A stretch of DNA of 64,000 nucleotides from Clostridium niameyense (GTDB lineage Bacteria; Bacillota; Clostridia; Clostridiales; Clostridiaceae): the NCBI RefSeq assembly GCF_001243045.1, contig NZ_LN849007.1, forward strand, positions 1,826,989-1,890,988, in the 5' to 3' direction. The position numbers and the translations under genes were made by a program. Position 1 is the stretch's first letter; every line of letters begins with the position of its first letter. The notes below the pieces were generated by a model. The model had not been told where the DNA came from. It did not search any database and saw only the letters and a list, made by a program, of their open reading frames with translations. Below, one piece after another: positions 16,858-26,693 of the stretch.

Positions 16858-17433
16858 CTATAAATCCTCTCCATCTTTAAATGCTGTTATTATAAATATG
16901 GGGTTATTGGCTATAAGCATATTTACATTTCCTTTTGTCTTGCTTATAGAAACTTGTATACATTCTGTATTATATTTTAACTCTTTTAAAGTTTGTAAAG
17001 CCACATATACATTAGTTATTGTTATAAAGTTTAAAACCATTGTTCCTTCTTTTGAAAGTTTTTGTCCATAAATTTTTATAATTTGCTCTAAATTTCCTCC
17101 ACTTCCCCCTATAAATATGCTATCAAAAATATCATCTATATTTTTTTCTACTTTTAGTGCTTCTCCTTCTATTACCTTTAAATTCTCACAATTAAACTTT
17201 TTTTTGTTTTTTTTAATGGCCCTTAAAGCTTCTTCATCTTTTTCTATAGCTATAACTGTACCTTTGCAACATATTTTAGCGGCTTGAATACTTATACTAC
17301 CTGTACCCGCCCCTATATCTAAAACTCTACAATTCTTATCTAAATTCATTTTAGCTAAAGATAATATTCTTATATCTTCCTTTGTCATGGGACAGTTTCC
17401 TCTTATAAACTCTTGGTCTTTTATATACTTCAT
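16858..17433 (-). CDS. cbiT: Cobalt-precorrin-6B C15-methyltransferase (decarboxylating) CbiT
   Basis: This is a Rossmann-type methyltransferase, not a tetrapyrrole-methylase fold. It methylates C15 and decarboxylates the C12 acetate. Visible are RGNCPMTKEDIRILSLAKM near residue 11, the SAM motif VLDIGAGTGSISIQAA near 39, and IFIGGSGGNLEQII near 107. CbiT is 191 residues and separate from CbiE here, as usual in clostridia. AGGAG precedes the ATG. Confidence 0.93.
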   Translation of the reverse strand: MKYIKDQEFIRGNCPMTKEDIRILSLAKMNLDKNCRVLDIGAGTGSISIQAAKICCKGTVIAIEKDEEALRAIKKNKKKFNCENLKVIEGEALKVEKNIDDIFDSIFIGGSGGNLEQIIKIYGQKLSKEGTMVLNFITITNVYVALQTLKELKYNTECIQVSISKTKGNVNMLIANNPIFIITAFKDGEDL

Positions 17434-17459
17434 GAGGTTTCACTCCTAATTTTTAAATA

Positions 17460-18068
17460 TTAAAAATTTAAGTTTTTTATGTAAATTATACTTAGTTTTG
17501 AAAAAGTTCTACTTTTTAAAACTTCACACTTCCCCTTAATTATTTTCTCGTCATCATAAGATAGGTTTTCTCCTATTATAACTTCTGCATTTATATTATT
17601 TTTTAAAAGTAAACTACATAATTTATCTGGACTGTTATTTCTATCTGTAAGCCATATAGACTTTTCATATGACCTAACCTTTTCTATAAATTCTTCTTCC
17701 CTTCCATGAAGACTTCCTAAAAAACTGTTTTGCCAACTTTCATTAATTTTTGCCATCATATATTGATAAGAACTTATTCCTGGAATTACTTCAATTTCAC
17801 CTTCATAATTTTTTTTAATAAAATTAGTTATTCCATAAAAACAAGGATCTCCCGATGCTACTATAGCTATATTTTTATCATTATTTTGTTTTATATAATC
17901 TGTAACACTACTTAATTTTGTTATTATTTTTTTATTATTATTTATAAAATCTAAGCTTTCTATAGCTCTTTTAAAACCCATTATAAAATTTACCTCTTCT
18001 AAAACCTTTATAGCTTTATTTAAAATATAATCTCTATGACCTGGACCTAAACCCACTATATAAATCAT
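17460..18068 (-). CDS. cbiE: Cobalt-precorrin-7 C5-methyltransferase CbiE
   Basis: This tetrapyrrole methylase for C5 works with CbiT. It shows VGLGPGHRDYILNKAI at the N-terminus, IAIVASGDPCFYGITNFI near residue 70, and EVIPGISSYQYMMAKI near 97. The SFLGSLHGRE segment near 115 is characteristic of CbiE. Its 202 residues are the normal size for the unfused enzyme. AAAGGTGAAAAG precedes the ATG. Confidence 0.93.
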   Translation of the reverse strand: MIYIVGLGPGHRDYILNKAIKVLEEVNFIMGFKRAIESLDFINNNKKIITKLSSVTDYIKQNNDKNIAIVASGDPCFYGITNFIKKNYEGEIEVIPGISSYQYMMAKINESWQNSFLGSLHGREEEFIEKVRSYEKSIWLTDRNNSPDKLCSLLLKNNINAEVIIGENLSYDDEKIIKGKCEVLKSRTFSKLSIIYIKNLNF

Positions 18069-18146
18069 CTTTTCACCTTTAACCTCACTTTAATATATAA
18101 ATTCAAAATACTAGCTTTGAAAATGTAAAATCCCCAATAAGGTATA

Positions 18147-19226
18147 TTATTTTATAGAAGAATATAAAACTCCCTTTTCCATTGCATACATTATGATATC
18201 TGCCTTTATCGAATCATAAGTGTATTGCTCTACTTTTTTTATAATTTTTTCTCCTATATTCCTATAAAGTTTTTCATATCCATCTCCTAATAAATTAATT
18301 GCCCCTTCTGTTGTTTTTTGCTCATAAATTTTTTGTACAAGTTCTCTATTCTCCCCCATTAAAGCAAGTTCTAAAGCTAAAGTTTCAAGTCTTGTATCAC
18401 ATACCCTGCTATGAGTATTAAAACAACCAGCAGCTATTTTGGAGATTTTTCCCACATGACCTACTATAGTTACCCTCTCTACCTTTCTTTCCATACAACA
18501 ATTAAGGGCAAATCCTACATAGTTGGACATTATAATCATATTATTCTCTTTCAAATTAAGCTCTTTTGCCTTCTTCTCACCCATATTTCCAAACAATAGC
18601 ACTAATTCCTTTTCACCCTTGCAAGTTTTTTGATTTATTTCTAACTCTATAGAAGATTTAAGAGCATCTTCTGACATAGGCATTACTATTCCAGTAGTAC
18701 CAAGAATAGATATTCCCCCTAATATGTTCAATCTAGGATTAAAGGTCTTTTTAGCAATTTCTTCACCAGAAGGTACAAAAATTGTTATTTCTATTCCTGT
18801 ATCCTTAGGCATTACGGACTTTACTTCCTTTTCTATCATAGAGCGAGGAACTGGATTTATAGCAGGTTCTCCTTTTTTTATATATAAGCCCTCCCCACAA
18901 ACTATTCCTACACCTTTTCCACCCTTTAAACTATAACCTTTATCTTTTCTTTCAACCCTTGCCCATATTTCTATACCATGAGTAATATCTATATCATCCC
19001 CACCATCTTTCACTACTGCACATTCTACAAAATCCTTATGTAAATTTATCTTTTCAATTGGAATTATAAGCTCTATACCTTTTGGAGTGTCAATACTTAC
19101 TTCTTTTAATTTTTTACCATAAAAAAGGAATATAGCTGCAGCTTTTGCAGCCGCTGTTGCACAAGATCCTGTAGTATATCCACATCTAAACCTTTTTCCA
19201 TCACAATTTATATATAAATCTAACAT
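18147..19226 (-). CDS. cbiD: Cobalt-precorrin-5B C1-methyltransferase CbiD
   Basis: It methylates C1 in the anaerobic pathway. The N-terminal [19 protein letters not shown] (residues 12-30) is the CbiD signature. Further family blocks are [12 protein letters not shown] near 73, [18 protein letters not shown] near 110, and the late [20 protein letters not shown] near 245. At 359 residues it is complete. GGAGG precedes the ATG. On the upstream side it follows the MerR insert, so it is separated from cbiC and cbiA by genes unrelated to cobalamin. Confidence 0.94.
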   Translation of the reverse strand: MLDLYINCDGKRFRCGYTTGSCATAAAKAAAIFLFYGKKLKEVSIDTPKGIELIIPIEKINLHKDFVECAVVKDGGDDIDITHGIEIWARVERKDKGYSLKGGKGVGIVCGEGLYIKKGEPAINPVPRSMIEKEVKSVMPKDTGIEITIFVPSGEEIAKKTFNPRLNILGGISILGTTGIVMPMSEDALKSSIELEINQKTCKGEKELVLLFGNMGEKKAKELNLKENNMIIMSNYVGFALNCCMERKVERVTIVGHVGKISKIAAGCFNTHSRVCDTRLETLALELALMGENRELVQKIYEQKTTEGAINLLGDGYEKLYRNIGEKIIKKVEQYTYDSIKADIIMYAMEKGVLYSSIK

Positions 19227-19276
19227 ATATCCTCCAAATTATATTTTAAAATATTAACTAAAACCTTTATAACCTC

Positions 19277-19864
19277 TTATAAATTATCAATTATTCTTAA
19301 AAATCTATTTACATATCTAGAATCAAAGTAACAAAGTTCATAATTCTTTTTTGATGATATTTTTTTAACCTTACCACTCTTCATAATACTTTTATCAAAT
19401 ATTTCAAGCTCTAAATAAGTGTCTTCAAATGGACTATTAGATTGATAAAAATTTATGCTTTTTCCGTCCTTAAAATTAACAATATAATAAAATTCGCCTG
19501 CATGACCTTTAAACACTTTTAATCTTTTTCCTTTAAATCCTGCATGTACCTTGTAAATATCATTATATGAGTATACAGTACCTTTAGGATTTAAAAAACT
19601 ATAATCAATAATTTGATCTTTTGTTACTACTGTAATTCCCATAACAGCCATATATAATAAAATTAAATTTAAAATCGCAGTAATAATAATATTTTTTCTT
19701 ATAAAATTAAATATTTGAAATCCCCATTTCCACTCTACATTTTTTATTTTTTTATATAATGTAGAAATAAATGCAGCTGCAATTTCTATTTCAAAAAATA
19801 AGAATATATAACAATAGGGTGGTTTAAAATTACACATTAAGTAATCCTTAGGAACAAGCAACAT
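19277..19864 (-). CDS. C-terminal half of a frameshifted MerR-membrane protein
   Basis: The annotated Met is not a good start, since no ribosome site precedes it. The frame stays open upstream to the A6 run at 19917-19922, reading YFLTIILSLSVFVIITKLQE before this Met, which completes a membrane helix. The segment has one or two further hydrophobic helices (about residues 18-35 and 55-80) and a mostly polar 100-residue end. Read with the MerR gene upstream, one base added or lost in the homopolymer gives a single continuous protein of about 430 residues. I regard it as the tail of that gene, not an independent protein. Confidence 0.5.
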   Translation of the reverse strand: MLLVPKDYLMCNFKPPYCYIFLFFEIEIAAAFISTLYKKIKNVEWKWGFQIFNFIRKNIIITAILNLILLYMAVMGITVVTKDQIIDYSFLNPKGTVYSYNDIYKVHAGFKGKRLKVFKGHAGEFYYIVNFKDGKSINFYQSNSPFEDTYLELEIFDKSIMKSGKVKKISSKKNYELCYFDSRYVNRFLRIIDNL

Positions 19865-19914
19865 TTCCTGTAACTTTGTAATTATTACAAAAACACTTAA
19901 AGATAAAATTATAG

Positions 19915-20550
19915 TTAAAAAATACTTAATAACATATAACCAGTACCTCTAATTTTTTTATCTTGTTGTTTAAAAAAACCCCTCCACATTAAAGTTAATA
20001 TAACTGTACTTATTATGACTAAAATACTATTTATAATCATAAATTCATATTTATGATTGAAAATATTATAAAACCACCATAATAATGGTCCACTAAGCAT
20101 TAAAGTTTTTAATATTTGATGAGATAGTGAAACATTTTTAAGTTCATTTATATCATTCATAAACTCTTTAATTTCTTCACTTTCAATATACTCAAAATCA
20201 TGAAAATATAAACTTAAATTAACATTAGGATCTTTCTTTAAATCTTTTAACAAAATCTCAATAATATTCTTTTTAATATCCATACTTAACTCATTTTGTT
20301 CTAAATCTTTAAGCCTATTTTTTAAAAGGTCACATAATAAAACCTTATTTTCACAAAGACTCTTTATTTGAGAAATAGAAAAATCAAGTTTTCTAAGGAT
20401 TTTTATTTTCTTTAATTCATTAATAGTGTCTTCACTATACTGTCTATAACCATTTAAATTCCTCTTAACAAAAATTAATCCTTCACTCTCATAAAATCGA
20501 ATAGTCTTAGCTGACAATCCAGTTAATAGTTCTGCTTCTTTTATCTTCAT
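19915..20550 (-). CDS. MerR-family regulator with C-terminal membrane segments (truncated by frameshift)
   Basis: Residues 1-70 form a MerR winged helix: IKEAELLTGLSAKTIRFYES, then EGLIF and the wing NGYRQYSEDTINELKKI. A coiled region follows, then two hydrophobic helices (about 145-165 and 170-190). The reading frame stops inside the third helix at the T6 tract of the minus strand, and the adjacent frame continues it (see 19277-19864). A membrane-anchored MerR protein would sense envelope or membrane-soluble signals. GGGGAG precedes the ATG. It lies inside the cobalamin cluster with no evident link to it. Confidence 0.75.
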   Translation of the reverse strand: MKIKEAELLTGLSAKTIRFYESEGLIFVKRNLNGYRQYSEDTINELKKIKILRKLDFSISQIKSLCENKVLLCDLLKNRLKDLEQNELSMDIKKNIIEILLKDLKKDPNVNLSLYFHDFEYIESEEIKEFMNDINELKNVSLSHQILKTLMLSGPLLWWFYNIFNHKYEFMIINSILVIISTVILTLMWRGFFKQQDKKIRGTGYMLLSIF

Positions 20551-20661
20551 TTTTACTCCCCTTTGTACATTTTATATATATTAAACACCTTCCCCCTACT
20601 GGAATGTCAATAAATTTTAAGAATTTTATTAGAATTATTATCAGTTAAAAGATAATTGATA

Positions 20662-21123
20662 CTACCCTTCCCCTATGTCATCAATTAACCAAGGTGAATT
20701 TTTATCTTCTCTAATAAGGGTGAACCATTTAACATATTCTCCACTATCTTCCGGACCAAATTTATCATTTTTATATTTAACTTTATATTTAACTTTATAA
20801 ATTATGACGTTTTCTTTTTTCGTACCATCTACATTTCCTCGGCCATACTTTATATAAGCTTCCTTTTGTTTAAGATCATTGTCCTCTTTTATATTTTCTA
20901 ATTTAATATATTTTAGATTTCCAAAGTTAAACATAACATTAAAGGTACAAGTATTTTTTGTTAATGTTGAAAGTACTCCTTTTTTATTTTTGTTATTATA
21001 ATATTTGAAATAATTTTGTATCACCTTATCAGATTCCAACAATTTTCCATTATCATTAAATTTACAACATCCTATTAATACAATCAAAGAAAGTAAAATT
21101 ATTAATAAAAGTTGTTTTTTCAT
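20662..21123 (-). CDS. Small lipoprotein of unknown function (DUF4829-like)
   Basis: A 153-residue protein with a lipoprotein signal, MKKQLLLIILLSLIVLIGCC, so the mature N-terminus is Cys19 or Cys20. The rest is polar and resembles NTF2-like DUF4829 lipoproteins of clostridia: VIQNYFKYYNNKNKKG near residue 35, a lysine-rich repeated strand KYKVKYKVKYKN near 115, and WFTLIRED near the end. Its function is unknown. It directly precedes, in plus-strand coordinates, cbiC and belongs to the same inserted segment as the MerR gene. AAGGAG precedes the ATG. Confidence 0.7.
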   Translation of the reverse strand: MKKQLLLIILLSLIVLIGCCKFNDNGKLLESDKVIQNYFKYYNNKNKKGVLSTLTKNTCTFNVMFNFGNLKYIKLENIKEDNDLKQKEAYIKYGRGNVDGTKKENVIIYKVKYKVKYKNDKFGPEDSGEYVKWFTLIREDKNSPWLIDDIGEG

Positions 21124-21163
21124 ATTTATTCTCCTTAAGGTTTACTTAATAAAGATGGTTTAA

Positions 21164-21790
21164 TTATCTTTCAACTATCATATACATTAATGCATTTACT
21201 ATAGAAGCCGCTACATTACTTCCACCTTTTCTTCCTCTTATAGTTATAAAAGGTATGTCTAATTTTTCCAATTCTTTCTTTGACTCTTTGGCTCCTACAA
21301 ATCCTACAGGAACACCTATGATAAATTTAGGTTTTGCCTTTCCTTCTTTTATAAGCTCTATAAGTTTAAAAAGTGCTGTTGGTGCATTTCCAAAAACAAA
21401 AAATTCTATTCCCTCCTCTACCGCTTTTTCTACAGCAGCCATAGACCTAGTTATACCTCTTTCTTTTGCAATACATGCAATATCTTCTCTTGATACAAAA
21501 CATTGAACAGTACAATTTAATTGTTTTAATGCTGTTTTATTTATACCAGATAAAGCCATATTGGTGTCTGTATAAATATTTGTGCCTTCTTTTAATATTT
21601 TTTTTCCTTCTTCTATAGCACCTTTTTTTATATAAACCAAATCCTTATACTCAAAATCTGCCGTAGTATGTATTACTCTTTTTATTATTTTCAGCTCTTC
21701 TTCTGAAAAATTATGTTCTCCCATTTCTAATTCTATTATTTCAAAACTTCTTTTTTCTATATCCATAGGTTTTTTTATATAATCTTTCAT
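21164..21790 (-). CDS. cbiC: Cobalt-precorrin-8 methylmutase CbiC
   Basis: It moves the methyl group from C11 to C12, giving cobyrinate. It shows RVIHTTADFEYKDLVY near residue 39 (HTTADxE, with the catalytic His), YTDTNMALSGINK near 74, FGNAPTALFKLIELI near 133 and GVPVGFVGAKESK near 159. At 208 residues it is full length. AAGAGGGG precedes the ATG. On the minus strand it comes just after cbiA. Confidence 0.94.
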   Translation of the reverse strand: MKDYIKKPMDIEKRSFEIIELEMGEHNFSEEELKIIKRVIHTTADFEYKDLVYIKKGAIEEGKKILKEGTNIYTDTNMALSGINKTALKQLNCTVQCFVSREDIACIAKERGITRSMAAVEKAVEEGIEFFVFGNAPTALFKLIELIKEGKAKPKFIIGVPVGFVGAKESKKELEKLDIPFITIRGRKGGSNVAASIVNALMYMIVER

Positions 21791-21888
21791 TACTACCCCT
21801 CTTATATTTCCTGCATATTTATTTAAATTATAGCCAAATAACTAAGTAATAATATTTAAAACCATATTCTTATACCTGAAGTAACATT

Positions 21889-23208
21889 TTACTTAATTAA
21901 TTGTTTTAAAAAATTTATATTACCGAAAAAATGAATATGAGGATATGCAGCTAGTGTATTATTTTTTATATATCCGCAATTCCACTTTTTAGTTTTACCA
22001 TTATACATATCTTTAGTAACAGAATATATGTTATTATCATTTAATTCTACATAAGATTTATGAAACTCATGACAATTAATTTTAATTTTCTTTGACAACA
22101 TACTGTTTGTATTTTCTACTTCTAACTTTGCATATCCAAAATTTTGAAGCTTTTGTGTCATATAAGATTTTCCTTTGAAAAATCCTACTGTTTTATAAAA
22201 GTTTCCTTGAAAATCCTCTATACCTTCTGTTAAATACATAAGTCCACCACATTCTGCATAACATTTAAGGCCATTATTTAAATTTTCTTTTATGCTATTT
22301 AACATAGATTTATTATGACTTAACTCTTTTATAAAAACCTCTGGATATCCTCCACCTATATATAAAAAATCTAAATTTTCTGGTAACTTTTTATCTTCTA
22401 CAGGACTAAAATATTTTATACTTCCTAAATTACTTAAAAGCTCTAAGTTCTCCTTATAATAAAAACTAAAAGCTTTATCATAAGCTACTCCTATATTTAA
22501 ATTTTTGTTTTCTAAATAAAATTCATCTTTATATTCTTCTGTTTTTCTAAAATACTTTATTAAATTCTTCACATCTACATACTTTAAAATTAATTCACTA
22601 CATATATCTATTTTTTCTTCTAAATCTTCTATCTCACTACTTTGTATAAGACCTAAATGTCTACTTTTAATTTCTAGTTTTTTCTCCTTAGGAATGTATC
22701 CAAAAACTTGCAAATCACAATTTTTCTCTATTAAAGTTTTTAATAACTTGTAATAACCTTCACTTACTTTATTAAATATTACTCCTACTATGTCTACATC
22801 TTCATAATTTAATATTCCCATAAGTTCTGCACATAAAGTAGCACTTTGAGCTTTAGGGGTTAAAACTAAAATTATAGGTAATTTTAAAGCTTTTGATATA
22901 TGAGCTGTAGAATATTTTGTATCTATACCCTTACCATCATAAAGTCCCATTACCCCTTCTATTATTCCTAAATCTCCTAATCCTCTATTATAGGATGCTT
23001 TAACACCATTTTCCCCCATTAAAAACAAATCCAAATTTCTAGATGGATTACCAGTTACATAAGAATGAAAAACTGGATCTATATAATCTGGACCTACTTT
23101 ATATCCCTGTACTTTATAGCCTCTTTTTATAAGTGCTTTCATAAGACCTAAAGTTACAGTAGTTTTTCCACCACCACTGCTATTTGAGGATATTATTATA
23201 CTTTTCAC
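21889..23208 (-). CDS. cbiA: Cobyrinate a,c-diamide synthase CbiA
   Basis: It amidates the a and c side chains of cobyrinate using glutamine and ATP. The N-terminal P-loop SNSSGGGKTTVTLGLMKAL (residues 8-26) is followed by GPDYIDPVFH near 41 and IEGVMGLYDGKG near 83. The C-terminal class I-type glutaminase domain has IGGGYPEVF near 286 and the catalytic Cys in YAECGGLMYLTEG near 325. At 439 residues it is full length. The start is GTG, with AAAGGGG upstream. Confidence 0.94.
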   Translation of the reverse strand: MKSIIISSNSSGGGKTTVTLGLMKALIKRGYKVQGYKVGPDYIDPVFHSYVTGNPSRNLDLFLMGENGVKASYNRGLGDLGIIEGVMGLYDGKGIDTKYSTAHISKALKLPIILVLTPKAQSATLCAELMGILNYEDVDIVGVIFNKVSEGYYKLLKTLIEKNCDLQVFGYIPKEKKLEIKSRHLGLIQSSEIEDLEEKIDICSELILKYVDVKNLIKYFRKTEEYKDEFYLENKNLNIGVAYDKAFSFYYKENLELLSNLGSIKYFSPVEDKKLPENLDFLYIGGGYPEVFIKELSHNKSMLNSIKENLNNGLKCYAECGGLMYLTEGIEDFQGNFYKTVGFFKGKSYMTQKLQNFGYAKLEVENTNSMLSKKIKINCHEFHKSYVELNDNNIYSVTKDMYNGKTKKWNCGYIKNNTLAAYPHIHFFGNINFLKQLIK

Positions 23209-23291
23209 TAAAACACCCCTTTAAAATTATTTGTGATAATTAAAGAATTTCTCATTAAATGAAAAATTCTTTAATTACACCTAAATAATTA

Positions 23292-24266
23292 CTACTTTCT
23301 ATCTTCTTTAATCCACTTACTAGCTTGTAGGGCATAATAAGTTATTATCATATCAGCACCTGCTCTTTTTATAGATGTTAACATCTCCATAGCTACTCTT
23401 CTTTCATCTATTAAACCAGCATTTGCTGCTGCCTTTACCATTGCATATTCTCCACTTACATTATAAGCTGCAATTGGGAACTCAAATCTATCCCTTGCCA
23501 TTCTTATAACATCTAGATAAGGTAGCGCTGGTTTTATCATCACTATATCAGCACCTTCATCTATATCATCTTGTATTTCAAGCATAGCTTCTCTTGCATT
23601 AGCAGGATCCATTTGGTAAGTCTTTCTATCCCCAAATTGTGGTGCTGAATGTGCAGCTTCTCTAAATGGACCATAAAAAGCTGAACAATATTTTGCACTA
23701 TATGCCATAATTGAAACATGTTTAAATCCATTTTCATCTAATATATTTCTAATAGCCTCAACTCTTCCATCCATCATATCTGATGGTGCTATCATATCTG
23801 CTCCCGCCTTTGCATAAGATAAAGATATTTTAGCTAAATATTTTAAAGTTTCATCATTATCTATTTTTTCTCCATGAATAATTCCACAATGACCATGACT
23901 CGTATATTGACACATGCATACATCAGCTATTATAAATAATTCTGGCATTAATTCTTTTAATCTTCTAATTCCTCTTTGAACTACTCCATTATCATCAAAA
24001 GCTGCTGATGCGCACTCATCCTTATGGTCTGGAACTCCAAATATCATTATACCTTTTATTCCTGACTCTTTAATTTCCTCTACTAACTCATTTAATCTAT
24101 CTATAGAATAATGATAGTTTCCTTCTAAAGAAGTTATTTCTTCTTTTATATTTTCTCCTTCTACTACAAACATAGGATATATAAAATCTTCTTCCCTAAC
24201 CACAGTTTCTCTTACCATAGCTCTTATTGCATTATTTTCTCTAAGTCTTCTATGTCTTCTAAACAC
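23292..24266 (-). CDS. hemB: Delta-aminolevulinic acid dehydratase (porphobilinogen synthase)
   Basis: It condenses two aminolevulinates to porphobilinogen. The zinc-cysteine segment [14 protein letters not shown] lies near residue 115, and the Schiff-base lysines are in [14 protein letters not shown] near 195 and [10 protein letters not shown] near 248. The frame is open from a GTG at 24275, but that codon abuts the GCGAGG ribosome site. I prefer the GTG at 24266, which gives [11 protein letters not shown], matches the family N-terminus and has normal spacing. It provides early tetrapyrrole supply inside the cobalamin cluster. Confidence 0.94.
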   Translation of the reverse strand: MFRRHRRLRENNAIRAMVRETVVREEDFIYPMFVVEGENIKEEITSLEGNYHYSIDRLNELVEEIKESGIKGIMIFGVPDHKDECASAAFDDNGVVQRGIRRLKELMPELFIIADVCMCQYTSHGHCGIIHGEKIDNDETLKYLAKISLSYAKAGADMIAPSDMMDGRVEAIRNILDENGFKHVSIMAYSAKYCSAFYGPFREAAHSAPQFGDRKTYQMDPANAREAMLEIQDDIDEGADIVMIKPALPYLDVIRMARDRFEFPIAAYNVSGEYAMVKAAANAGLIDERRVAMEMLTSIKRAGADMIITYYALQASKWIKEDRK

Positions 24267-24347
24267 TTTATTCACCCTCGCATTTCTTTATTTTATATTT
24301 AAATTAAAATATAAAATTTCTTCAAATTATATATTTTAAATTTTCTC

Positions 24348-25805
24348 TTATTTATCTAGAAGTTTATCTATTATTCCTTCTATATAGTATCTATCACAAA
24401 TCTCACAACTTATATTATTTTTACTAAGTTCTCTTTTTGTAATTGGGCCTATTGCAATGACTTCCTTGCTTCGTATTTTGCTTAAACCTACTATAGAAAT
24501 CATATTTCTAACGGTAGATGGACTTGTAAAGATAACTTTGTCTACACCCTCAAATCTAGTTTTATCTTGTAGATCCCCACACAATGTTTCATAAATATAT
24601 ACTTCATCTACCATACATTGTTCTTCAATTAAGGCTTTTACTAAAAATTCTCTTGCATTTTTAGAACGTGGAACAAGTATTTTATCTCCTGCCTTTATAT
24701 ATTTTTTCATATCCTCAAAAAGACTTTCTGCTACAAACTCCTTTGATAAAATAGTAGGGACAACTCCTTTACTTCTAAGTTCTATAGCAGTTGCTGGTCC
24801 TATCACCGCAAACTGTGCTTTTATATTTCTAATATCATATTCTTTTTTATTTAAATAATTAAAAAAGATTTTTACTGCATTTACACTAGTAAAAACTATA
24901 TAATCATATTGTTTTAATTTATCTATATAATTATCTAAATTGTAGTCTGTATTTTTTATTTTTATTGAGTTTATTTCTGTAACATCAGCACCTAAGTTCA
25001 ATAATTTTTCTTTTAACTCTTTAGATTGATTTTTAGTACGAGTTATACATATATTTTGTCCAAATAAAGGTTTATTTTCATACCAATTTAATTGGTTCGA
25101 AAATCTAACTACTTCTCCAATAACTATAACAGATGGAGATACTATATTATTTTCTTTAACTTTAATTTCTATATCCTTTAATGATCCTATAACTCTTTTT
25201 TGCTTAGAGGTAGTTCCTCTCATTATAACTGCAACACTAGTATTTTCATCCATGCCATTTTCTAAAAGATTTTCAACTATTAAACTTAAATTTCCTATTC
25301 CCATCAAAAACACTAAAGTACCACCGATAGTAGCTGCTGACTTCCAATTTATATCCAACTTATCCTTAGTTTTTCCTGTAAAAACATGAAAACTTCTAGC
25401 TAAAGCTCTATGAGTAATTGGTATACCTGCATAATTTAACACAGCTATAGGAGATGTAATTCCTGGAATAACTTCAAAATCCATATTTTCATCTATTAAT
25501 CTTAACGCTTCTTCCCCTCCTCTGCCAAAAACATAAGGATCTCCACCTTTTATTCTTCCTACTATATGCCCTTTTTTAGCTAATTTAACTATAATATCAT
25601 TTATCTCTTCCTGAGTTTTATAATGACACCCAGGTTCTTTTCCACAATAATATACTATACAATCTTCATTTAAGTAACTTAATATTTCATGATTTGCTAA
25701 TCTATCATACATAACAGCAGTACACTTTTTTAATGCTCTAATAGCTTTTAATGTAATAAGTTCTTCATCACCTGGACCTACTCCCATTAAATATACTTTT
25801 CCCAT
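24348..25805 (-). CDS. cobA-hemD: Uroporphyrinogen-III C-methyltransferase / uroporphyrinogen-III synthase fusion
   Basis: This is a two-domain fusion of 485 residues. Residues 1-240 are the SUMT methylase: MGVGPGDEELITLKA, YDRLANHEILSYL near 34, GRIKGGDPYVFGRGGEEALR near 82, VIPGITSPIAVLNYAGIPIT near 113, which makes precorrin-2. Residues about 250-485 are HemD: ICITRTKNQSKELKEKL, VFTSVNAVKIFF near 315, and FTSPSTVRNM near 435. The fusion is common in clostridia. GGAGGG precedes the ATG. It lies downstream of hemC with 15 bases between. Confidence 0.94.
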   Translation of the reverse strand: MGKVYLMGVGPGDEELITLKAIRALKKCTAVMYDRLANHEILSYLNEDCIVYYCGKEPGCHYKTQEEINDIIVKLAKKGHIVGRIKGGDPYVFGRGGEEALRLIDENMDFEVIPGITSPIAVLNYAGIPITHRALARSFHVFTGKTKDKLDINWKSAATIGGTLVFLMGIGNLSLIVENLLENGMDENTSVAVIMRGTTSKQKRVIGSLKDIEIKVKENNIVSPSVIVIGEVVRFSNQLNWYENKPLFGQNICITRTKNQSKELKEKLLNLGADVTEINSIKIKNTDYNLDNYIDKLKQYDYIVFTSVNAVKIFFNYLNKKEYDIRNIKAQFAVIGPATAIELRSKGVVPTILSKEFVAESLFEDMKKYIKAGDKILVPRSKNAREFLVKALIEEQCMVDEVYIYETLCGDLQDKTRFEGVDKVIFTSPSTVRNMISIVGLSKIRSKEVIAIGPITKRELSKNNISCEICDRYYIEGIIDKLLDK

Positions 25806-25820
25806 TTTACCCTCCTAAAG

Positions 25821-26693
25821 TTAACCTTTTAAGACTTTTTCAGCTAAGGTTTCACCTAATTTTTCATAATCACCTTTAGGTCCTATAATTTCATCCTTTA
25901 TCAATCTATTTTCTACTTCAAATATACCTATTATGTGCATTTTATCATCTTTAATAGATGCATACGCCCCTATAGTTGAGTGGCAATCACCTTTTAGTGC
26001 TTTCATAAATGACCTTTCTGCTAAAACACATATTCTAGAATTGTAACAATCTAAGTCTTTAAATAATCTTTTATTCTCATTATGTATAATAACTTCTATT
26101 CCCAAAGCACCTTGTCCAACAGCTGGTATCATTTCATTGGTAGTAAAATAATCCGTAACTAAATGTTCTAAATTAATTCTTTTCAGTCCAGCTGCTGCTA
26201 AAATTATTCCATCTAAATTTTCCTTTTTTATTTTTTCTATTCTACTTTGTACATTTCCCCTTATTGGAATTATTTCCAAATCTGGTCTTAATAATTTAAG
26301 TTGGGCCCCTCTTCTTTTACTACTAGTTCCTATCCTAGCCCCATATCTTAAATCTTTAAAATGAACATTATTTAAAGAAATAAATACATCTCTCACATCT
26401 TCTCTTTCTGGTATTGCAATTATTTCAAATCCCTTTGGTAATTCATAAGGAACATCTTTCATACTATGAACTGCTGCATCTGCCCTTTTTTCTAAAAGTG
26501 CTAATTCTATATCTTTAACGAATAATCCTTTTCCACCTATTTTATCTAAAGAAACATTTAAAATTTTATCTCCTAAAGTTTGGATTAATAACTTTTCACA
26601 TTCTACATTATATCTATCTTTCAATAAATTTATAACTATATCTGTTTGCACCCTAGCAAGTTTACTCCTTCTAGTTCCTAATGTTAGCTTCAA
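25821..26693 (-). CDS. hemC: Hydroxymethylbilane synthase (porphobilinogen deaminase)
   Basis: It polymerises four porphobilinogens. It has [13 protein letters not shown] at the N-terminus, [13 protein letters not shown] near residue 78, [13 protein letters not shown] near 126, [11 protein letters not shown] near 144, and the cofactor Cys in [12 protein letters not shown] near 235. At 290 residues it is normal. It starts at TTG, preceded by GGAGGTATAGATT, and overlaps the end of the precorrin-2 dehydrogenase gene by 23 bases, so the two are translationally coupled. Confidence 0.94.
   Translation of the reverse strand: MKLTLGTRRSKLARVQTDIVINLLKDRYNVECEKLLIQTLGDKILNVSLDKIGGKGLFVKDIELALLEKRADAAVHSMKDVPYELPKGFEIIAIPEREDVRDVFISLNNVHFKDLRYGARIGTSSKRRGAQLKLLRPDLEIIPIRGNVQSRIEKIKKENLDGIILAAAGLKRINLEHLVTDYFTTNEMIPAVGQGALGIEVIIHNENKRLFKDLDCYNSRICVLAERSFMKALKGDCHSTIGAYASIKDDKMHIIGIFEVENRLIKDEIIGPKGDYEKLGETLAEKVLKG

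Noticed and set aside
19915-19930. Programmed -1 ribosomal frameshift in the MerR gene
   Set aside because: The in-frame codons ATT TTT TAA do not form a canonical slippery heptamer and I see no clear downstream pseudoknot. A mutation, sequencing error or simple slippage is more likely.
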